Source: an uncultured Pirellula sp. (lineage in GTDB: Bacteria > Planctomycetota > Planctomycetia > Pirellulales > Pirellulaceae). From it: a stretch of 6,266 bases of DNA. Shown in pieces: positions 1-3,748 of this stretch (positions are counted from its first letter, which is position 1; each line of letters begins with the position of its first letter). The position numbers were made by a program, and so were the translations under genes. The notes beneath the pieces are model-generated. The model had not been told where the DNA came from. It did not search any database and saw only the letters and a list, made by a program, of their open reading frames with translations. The stretch spans positions 1 through 6,266 of the forward strand of contig CAILTZ010000070.1 of assembly GCA_903837255.1 (NCBI GenBank), read 5' to 3'.

Positions 1-646
1 AAGCACCTTCGTTCCACCAAGCATCCTAAGACCTCTAGAACTGGGTGCAGACATCGACATGCATTCGGCGACCAAGTATTTCGGGGGGCACAGCGACTGC
101 TTGGCAGGAGCCCTGTCAGCCAAAACCAAAGAATTGCATCAGCAGCTTTACTTCATCCAAAACGCCACCGGCAGCGTCATCGGTGGCCTCGAAGCGTTTC
201 TGCTCCATCGCGGGATCAAGACCATGGAACTGCGGGTCCGAGAGCAGTCCAAGTCCGCCATGCAGATCGCTCAGTGGCTCGAAAAACATTCCAAGGTCCA
301 ACGCGTTTTGTATCCAGGACTTCCGAGCCATCCTCATCACCAAAGGGCCAAGCGTCTCATGGGAGACCAGTTCGGAGGCATGGTCTCCTTCGAGGTCGCA
401 GGCGACATCGATGCCGCCAAACGCGTTTGCAAAGCGACCGAGCTTTTCGGATTGGCCGTCAGTTGCGGTGCAGTAGAATCCCTCATCGAGCAGCCAGCGA
501 CCATGTCCCACGCTAGCTATGATCCAGCCGCCAGAGCCAAGGCCGGGATTAACGACACTCTGGTACGCATCTCGGTGGGTTTGGAAGATCCCGAGGATCT
601 GATTTCGGACTTGGACCAAGCTCTGGCAAATTCCGGTGGGGCTTGA
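1..646 (+). CDS. PLP-dependent Cys/Met metabolism enzyme (cystathionine gamma-synthase/lyase family), 5' truncated
   Basis: The reading frame is already open at base 2 and ends at TGA 644-646, giving about 214 C-terminal residues of a protein that normally has 380-400. The segment starts within the PLP domain. HSATKYFGGHSD contains the SATK motif, whose lysine (codon 74-76) should form the Schiff base with pyridoxal phosphate. Further family signatures follow: an LRxxxQSKSAMQIAQWLE helix, VLYPGLPSHPHHQRAK, FGGMVSFE, the substrate-loop-like motif VESLIEQPATMSHAS and a C-terminal VRISVGLEDPEDLISDL. These place it in the MetB/MetC/cystathionine gamma-lyase group of cytosolic tetramers acting in transsulfuration. 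The sequence alone does not separate gamma-synthase, gamma-lyase and beta-lyase. The N-terminal half, start codon and promoter lie outside the window. A carrier protein gene follows closely and may share its transcript. Confidence 0.93.
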   Translation, partial: STFVPPSILRPLELGADIDMHSATKYFGGHSDCLAGALSAKTKELHQQLYFIQNATGSVIGGLEAFLLHRGIKTMELRVREQSKSAMQIAQWLEKHSKVQRVLYPGLPSHPHHQRAKRLMGDQFGGMVSFEVAGDIDAAKRVCKATELFGLAVSCGAVESLIEQPATMSHASYDPAARAKAGINDTLVRISVGLEDPEDLISDLDQALANSGGA

Positions 647-682
647 TTCCAAACCCAGTTTACCGCTATTGTTTTGGCTCAA

Positions 683-741
683 GCGAGCAGGCCCCCAAGC
701 GAGTAGGACCTAAGCGAGAAGGCCCAGAGCGAGAAGGACCC
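683..741 (+). repeat. Four tandem copies of a 15-16 bp GCGAG-N-AGG-M-CC element
   Basis: Copies start at 683, 699, 714 and 729. Each reads GCGAG, one variable base (C, T, A, A), AGG, then CCC or ACC. The spacings are 16, 15 and 15 bases, so the reading frame is not kept between copy 1 and copy 2, which argues against a selected coding repeat. The array sits directly before the ATG of the carrier protein gene, and its last copy supplies the only ribosome binding site candidate. It may be a slippage product around a purine-rich translation signal or a protein/RNA binding array. Confidence 0.7.
731..738 (+). promoter_or_regulatory. Ribosome binding site deciding the carrier protein start
   Basis: GAGAAGGA lies 3-10 bases before the ATG at 742. 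AAGGA is closer to the ATG than ideal, but the GAG part is at a usable distance. The site favours 742 over the TTG at 643, which overlaps the upstream stop and would add a 33-residue charged Gly/Pro-rich extension not usual in carrier proteins. Confidence 0.55.
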
Positions 742-972
742 ATGGAAAACATTGAGGAAACGCAGACCCAAGTCATCGATTATTTGGCGAAAATCGTGGG
801 GAGCCGCCCACATCTGGACGATTCTTTGGCCATGATTGGGATCGATTCGGTCGCCATGGCAGAGATGACCTTCGAACTGGAAAAACGCTTCGCGATCAAG
901 ATCGACGATGAAATTCTCGACGTCGAGTCGGTCCGCCAATTGGTTCAGTACCTCCATCAGCGAAAACCCTAA
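742..972 (+). CDS. Stand-alone acyl carrier protein (phosphopantetheine-binding)
   Basis: The 76-residue product has the usual length of a free acyl carrier protein. Helix I is followed by the motif GIDSVAMAEM, where Ser36 (codon 847-849) is the predicted attachment site for 4'-phosphopantetheine. Helix II continues as TFELEKRFAIKI, then DDEILDVESVRQLVQYL matches helices III and IV. The protein should carry acyl or aminoacyl groups as thioesters in the cytosol. Ser36 sits in DSVAMAEM rather than the DSLDxVEL typical of the housekeeping fatty-acid AcpP, so a specialised role (secondary lipid, polyketide or amino-acid loading) is more likely. That role is inferred. It starts 95 bases after the Cys/Met enzyme ends and has no promoter of its own that I can see, so co-transcription is plausible. 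A TTG start at 643 is formally possible but unlikely. Confidence 0.88.
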   Translation: MENIEETQTQVIDYLAKIVGSRPHLDDSLAMIGIDSVAMAEMTFELEKRFAIKIDDEILDVESVRQLVQYLHQRKP

Positions 973-1013
973 TCCGTCCGATCCGTCCGATTAAAGCCGC
1001 TAATCCAAAGCCG
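972..1013 (+). repeat. Short direct repeats after the carrier protein gene
   Basis: ATCCGTCCG occurs twice in perfect tandem (972-980 and 981-989), starting on the last base of the stop codon. AAAGCCG occurs at 993-999 and again at 1007-1013, 14 bases apart. No stem typical of a terminator is visible here. This is simple-sequence slippage DNA with no evident function. Confidence 0.6.
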
Positions 1014-1043
1014 TGAGGTTGGTCGTAATTTTGCTGAATTCTC

Positions 1044-1072
1044 TTGGAGCAGGAACCTGGCTCTGGTATAGT
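1044..1072 (+). promoter_or_regulatory. Sigma70-type promoter in the intergenic region
   Basis: The -35 element TTGGAG (1044-1049) and -10 element TATAGT (1067-1072) are separated by exactly 17 bases. Transcription would begin near 1079, where a hairpin-forming segment starts at 1081. It would drive the structured RNA at 1079-1251 and, by readthrough, the oxidoreductase gene at 1285. The call rests on consensus match and spacing only. Confidence 0.6.
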
Positions 1073-1078
1073 CACATA

Positions 1079-1251
1079 GCGGTTGCGAATTTGCGACCCC
1101 TTAGACGCCACTTTTGGGAGTTAGGTTTCCCTGTCCTGCGAGTCGAGTCTAAGCCCTCCGGTGTTTCACGTCAGTCCTTACGAACACTGACTTTTCTTCT
1201 CCTTGGCGCAGCGACCTCCGCAGCGCGGGGGCGGACGTGAAACACTTTTTT
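1079..1251 (+). ncRNA. Candidate structured leader RNA or small RNA of about 170 nt
   Basis: No convincing gene lies between 973 and 1284. Downstream of the promoter, the + strand can form a series of helices. The first is a 7-bp hairpin with a four-base loop at 1081-1098 (two G-U pairs). Next, CTTAGAC (1100-1106) pairs with GTCTAAG (1147-1153) around a small GGGA/TCCC hairpin (1116-1119 with 1128-1131). Last is the perfect 12-bp stem 1161-1172 with 1234-1245. Inside that last stem are two more helices: GTCAGT/ACTGAC (1170-1175 with 1186-1191, sharing three bases with the outer stem) and CTCC..GCGC with GCGC-GGGG (1199-1209 with 1223-1230). Six T follow. This fits either a free small RNA or a regulated 5' leader of the Gfo/Idh gene. 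I compared it by eye with 6S, SRP, cobalamin, SAM and hammerhead signatures and found no match. The fold was worked out by hand, not computed. Confidence 0.45.
1161..1251 (+). terminator. Rho-independent-like terminator with large structured loop
   Basis: GTGTTTCACGTC (1161-1172) and GACGTGAAACAC (1234-1245) form a perfect 12-bp stem, followed at once by six T (1246-1251) and then CTTT. The T-run is present only in the + direction, so it should stop + strand transcripts. The loop of 61 bases is far larger than in ordinary terminators and itself contains helices. It ends 33 bases before the oxidoreductase ATG, so it may end the carrier protein transcript, end a small RNA, or act as an attenuator. 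Confidence 0.6.
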
Positions 1252-1284
1252 CTTTAGTACTTTCCCTTCGGAGCACTTTCATCC

Positions 1285-2625
1285 ATGAGCGACACAAGCA
1301 ATCGACCCGTTGAAAAACAGCCATCATCCGACACCTCGCGACGAGGGTTTCTCAAGACCGGCGTTGTCGCCTCGACTCTTGCCGCGACGTTGCCCATTTC
1401 CCGGTCGGCCCATGCCCAAGGCAGCGATGCGATCCGCATCGGATTGATCGGTTGCGGTGGTCGTGGCACGGGTGCCGCAGGCCAAGCCCTTGATACCAAC
1501 AGCGAATCGAATCGGGTGAAACTCACTGCGGTGGCCGACCCGTTCAAGTTCCGTGCCGACAATGCACTCAAGGAGCTCAAGAACCAGCACAAGGACAACG
1601 TCGATGCCAAAGCATTCATCGGGGTCGACGGTTACAAAGAGGTGCTTGCATCCGACGTCGACTTGGTGATCCTGACGAGCCCGCCGGGTTTCCGACCTTT
1701 GCATTTTGAGGCCGCAGTCAAAGCCGGCAAGCACGTCTTCATGGAAAAGCCAGTGGCCACGGATGCACCGGGTGTCCGTCGTGTTTTGGAAGCCAACAAA
1801 ATCGCCAAGGAGCGAAAGCTTGCCGTGGCCGTCGGTCTACAGCGTCACCACCAAAGCGATTACAAATCGACGATCAAGATGCTTAAGGAAGGGGCCATTG
1901 GCGATATCATCCTGACCAGGGCTTACTGGAACGGTGATGGCGTTTGGACTCGGAACCGCCAACCCAACCAAACCGAACTGGAGTATCAGCTCAACAATTG
2001 GTACTACTTCAACTGGCTCAGCGGCGATCACATCTGCGAACAGCACATCCATAACTTGGACGTTATCAACTGGCTTATGGACAGTCCTCCTGCTGAGGCC
2101 CAGGGTCAAGGTGGACGGCAAGTCCGCACGGGAGAAGAGAACGGTCAGATTTACGACCACCACTTTGTCGAGTTCACCTATCCCAACGGCACCAAGCTCT
2201 TGAGCCAATGCCGTCACATTCCCGGCTGCTGGAACTCGGTCAGCGAGTTTGCTCACGGGACCAATGGTTGGGCCGACATCAGCGGTGGCAAGATCTACAA
2301 CAAGAAGAACGAAGTGGTTTGGAAGTCCCCGGCTGGCGAGAACGGCTGGGCCCAAGAGCACGTCGATTTGTTTGCACAGATTCGCAAGGGTGAAATCCCC
2401 AACGAGGGAGATTACGGCGCCACCAGCACCATGACCTCGATCATGGGCCGCATGGCGACTTACACTGGCAAGCCTCTCAAGTGGGAGCAGTGCCTCAACA
2501 GCCAAATCGGCTTGGCCAACTTTGATGCCATCGATTCGTTCGATGATGAAGCACCGATTAAGCCAGACGACAAGGGGCGTTATTGGATCCCAACACCGGG
2601 TCAAGACACCGATTTGGTGGTTTAA
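1285..2625 (+). CDS. Tat-exported Gfo/Idh/MocA family oxidoreductase
   Basis: The 446-residue protein has a twin-arginine signal: SRRGFLKTG with R19-R20, a hydrophobic stretch, then a probable AHA|Q cleavage after residue 44. The Rossmann fold begins at about residue 50 with IGLIGCGGRGTGAA (53-65), the NAD(P)-binding glycine motif. MEKPVATD (E154-K155-P156) is the family's EKP motif. The C-terminal substrate domain carries EQHIHNLD, with H256 and D259 in the H-x-x-D position expected near the active site. Members oxidise or reduce sugars, inositols or related alcohols with tightly held NAD(P). Export folded with cofactor through Tat is typical of planctomycete and Bacteroidetes relatives. The substrate cannot be read from sequence; a glycoside C3 oxidation is one option. 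The ATG has a GGAG (1270-1273) 11 bases upstream. An upstream promoter and a terminator-like stem suggest regulated expression. Confidence 0.94.
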   Translation: MSDTSNRPVEKQPSSDTSRRGFLKTGVVASTLAATLPISRSAHAQGSDAIRIGLIGCGGRGTGAAGQALDTNSESNRVKLTAVADPFKFRADNALKELKNQHKDNVDAKAFIGVDGYKEVLASDVDLVILTSPPGFRPLHFEAAVKAGKHVFMEKPVATDAPGVRRVLEANKIAKERKLAVAVGLQRHHQSDYKSTIKMLKEGAIGDIILTRAYWNGDGVWTRNRQPNQTELEYQLNNWYYFNWLSGDHICEQHIHNLDVINWLMDSPPAEAQGQGGRQVRTGEENGQIYDHHFVEFTYPNGTKLLSQCRHIPGCWNSVSEFAHGTNGWADISGGKIYNKKNEVVWKSPAGENGWAQEHVDLFAQIRKGEIPNEGDYGATSTMTSIMGRMATYTGKPLKWEQCLNSQIGLANFDAIDSFDDEAPIKPDDKGRYWIPTPGQDTDLVV

Positions 2626-2649
2626 TCCCAATTTTTTCCTCCAAAGAAA

Positions 2650-2685
2650 GCCGCTGGCAGCCCTCCAAAGCGCGTTGTCAGTGGC
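2650..2685 (+). other. RNA hairpin just after the oxidoreductase stop, strand-specific
   Basis: GCCGCTGGCAG (2650-2660) pairs along its full 11 bp with TTGTCAGTGGC (2675-2685) across a 14-base loop when three G-U pairs are allowed. The complementary strand would have C-A mismatches at those positions, so the stem exists only in + strand RNA. There is no T-tract directly after it. It probably acts as a 3'-end stabilising hairpin or as the first of two stems of a composite terminator. Confidence 0.45.
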
Positions 2686-2697
2686 CTAAATGCATCT

Positions 2698-2761
2698 TCA
2701 GCCCGGATGGCAGCCTCTCCAATCGCCGACGAAGGCGAACTGCCATCCGGGCTGACGTTTT
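2698..2761 (+). terminator. Strong Rho-independent terminator after the oxidoreductase gene
   Basis: TCAGCCCGGATGGCAG (2698-2713) and CTGCCATCCGGGCTGA (2740-2755) form a perfect 16-bp GC-rich stem, followed by CG and TTTT (2758-2761). The 26-base loop contains an inner TCGCC/GGCGA stem (five pairs), extending the structure. It lies about 70 bases after the stop at 2625 and separates the oxidoreductase from the TPR gene. The short T-tract overlaps the -35 element of the next promoter. The opposite strand has no T-tract, so it should work mainly in the + direction. Confidence 0.8.
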
Positions 2762-2788
2762 GTCAATCGGTGCGCACGAGGCTATAAT
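2760..2788 (+). promoter_or_regulatory. Near-consensus sigma70 promoter of the TPR gene
   Basis: TTGTCA (2760-2765, five of six matches to TTGACA) and a perfect TATAAT (2783-2788) are spaced by exactly 17 bases. The start point expected about 7 bases after the -10 falls at 2795-2796, the A of the ATG. This predicts a leaderless mRNA. It is the strongest promoter seen in the window and starts directly at the T-tract of the preceding terminator. Confidence 0.8.
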
Positions 2789-2795
2789 TCCAGTT

Positions 2796-3680
2796 ATGGA
2801 TCCCAACGAGTCTGCCACCCACGAAAACGCTTTGCATGCCAAGCCGCCTTCGCCTTCGGAAGTCGGCTCGAAGTTGTTGGCCAAGTATTCCGATACCGAC
2901 AGCTTGTTCGTCCGCAACAACCCGCTTGGCGATGGTCAGTCCACGCCCAAAGCGATCCCGCTACAGAGGTCTCAGGAGCTCGAGCAAGCGATCCGCAATG
3001 CACCGGCCAACCCGGAGCCGTATGTCGAACTCGGCCAAATCTATGTCGACCAACAGCGCTGGCCCGATGCTCGCAGGGTCTTGGACGCAGGCGCTGAGCA
3101 CTGTCCCGAACATGAACCGCTGGTAATCCTCCACGAAGACCTATCGATTCACCTCTCAAGCTTAGCCCTCGAACAAGCTCGCAAGCTCAATGCTCAGCGT
3201 CCCTCGGACGAGAGTCGCTACGGTGTTGAGCAAGCCGAAACGGACCTTGCCAACAGACGCCTGAAGGTCTGTTCGGACCGTTACGCTCGTCATCCAGACC
3301 AAAAGGAGATCCTGGTCCCCTGGGCGGTGGCGTTGCGTCAACTCGGTCGTCAAGAAGAAGCGGTCGATCATCTGCAAGAGGCTTCCAAGGAACCGTCGTT
3401 GCGGGCTCGCGCTAGTTTGCAGTTAGGCATGTGTCTTCAAAGTTTGCAGCGACCCTTAGAAGCCCTAGCGGCTTTTCGCAAAGCGGCCCTTTACCGATCC
3501 CCTCCCCCAGAACCACTCATCCGCACCCGAGCCTTGGAGCTGGCGATCGCCATCGCCGAAGAGAATCACTTGATCGATTCGGCTAGATTCTACACCCAAG
3601 AGCTTTTAGAATCCTGCGAACCTTCGCAAAAAGAGGCTTTGCAAGCCAACCTCAAGAGGCTCCAGGCCACCGAGCTGTAG
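2796..3680 (+). CDS. Tetratricopeptide-repeat protein of unknown function
   Basis: The 294-residue product has no signal peptide or membrane segment and should be cytosolic. Residues 1-58 are a low-complexity N-terminus without a recognised domain. A TPR-like helix pair spans about 60-108 (NPEPYVELGQIYVDQQRWPD, then ARRVLDAGAEHCPEHEP). Further TPR-like units occur at about 172-234 (ALRQLGRQEEAVDHLQEA, then LQLGMCLQSLQRPLEALAAF) and about 250-280. Such repeats bind partner proteins; nothing shows which. The frame stays open upstream to 2583, but ATG 2796 is chosen because a near-consensus promoter and terminator lie between 2698 and 2788, so longer forms would not be transcribed from that promoter. 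There is no Shine-Dalgarno sequence, in keeping with a leaderless transcript. Confidence 0.85.
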   Translation: MDPNESATHENALHAKPPSPSEVGSKLLAKYSDTDSLFVRNNPLGDGQSTPKAIPLQRSQELEQAIRNAPANPEPYVELGQIYVDQQRWPDARRVLDAGAEHCPEHEPLVILHEDLSIHLSSLALEQARKLNAQRPSDESRYGVEQAETDLANRRLKVCSDRYARHPDQKEILVPWAVALRQLGRQEEAVDHLQEASKEPSLRARASLQLGMCLQSLQRPLEALAAFRKAALYRSPPPEPLIRTRALELAIAIAEENHLIDSARFYTQELLESCEPSQKEALQANLKRLQATEL

Positions 3681-3748
3681 CTGCCTTGCTTATCGGTTTT
3701 TATTGACTTACCTTCATTCCTTTCCCTTTGTTCTTCTTAATACCAATC
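3669..3748 (+). promoter_or_regulatory. Gap between TPR gene and secreted fusion: weak terminator, possible -35, pyrimidine-rich leader
   Basis: ACCGA (3669-3673) and TCGGT (3693-3697) can form a weak 5-bp stem over the TPR stop codon, followed by a T-rich run (3697-3701). TTGACT at 3703-3708 resembles a -35, but no good -10 lies 16-18 bases downstream. From 3711 to 3738 all but two bases are pyrimidines, and there is no purine-rich Shine-Dalgarno before the ATG at 3749. Readthrough from the TPR promoter or a non-sigma70 promoter are both possible. Confidence 0.3.

Noticed and set aside
116..682. 188-codon minus-strand open frame under the Cys/Met enzyme
   Set aside because: It mirrors a well-supported PLP enzyme frame and has no motif of its own.
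643..741. N-terminal extension of the carrier protein from a TTG overlapping the upstream stop
   Set aside because: It adds a repetitive charged Gly/Pro stretch encoded by the GCGAG array, whose spacing does not keep frame. The ATG at 742 gives the standard carrier protein length and has a binding site.
1100..1160. Possible cobalamin or SAM riboswitch core in the leader
   Set aside because: Short stretches such as GCCACT and GGGA look suggestive, but the ordered conserved boxes of those riboswitches are absent.
1013..1240. 75-codon open frame with a GTG start in the gap before the oxidoreductase gene
   Set aside because: It runs through the promoter and the stem-loop structures, has no ribosome binding site and its C-terminus is arbitrary sequence. 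The RNA-structure reading explains the region better.
1837..2631. 264-codon open frame on the minus strand inside the oxidoreductase gene
   Set aside because: It is antisense to a clearly conserved protein, has no recognisable domain and is an artefact of codon bias.
2583..2795. Upstream extension of the TPR gene overlapping the oxidoreductase 3' end
   Set aside because: It would cross a 16-bp terminator stem and the promoter, and the extra residues look like random translation of hairpin DNA.
3703..3743. Sigma70 promoter TTGACT ... TAATAC before the secreted fusion gene
   Set aside because: The spacing between the two hexamers is 29 bases, far outside the usable range, and the -10 match is poor.
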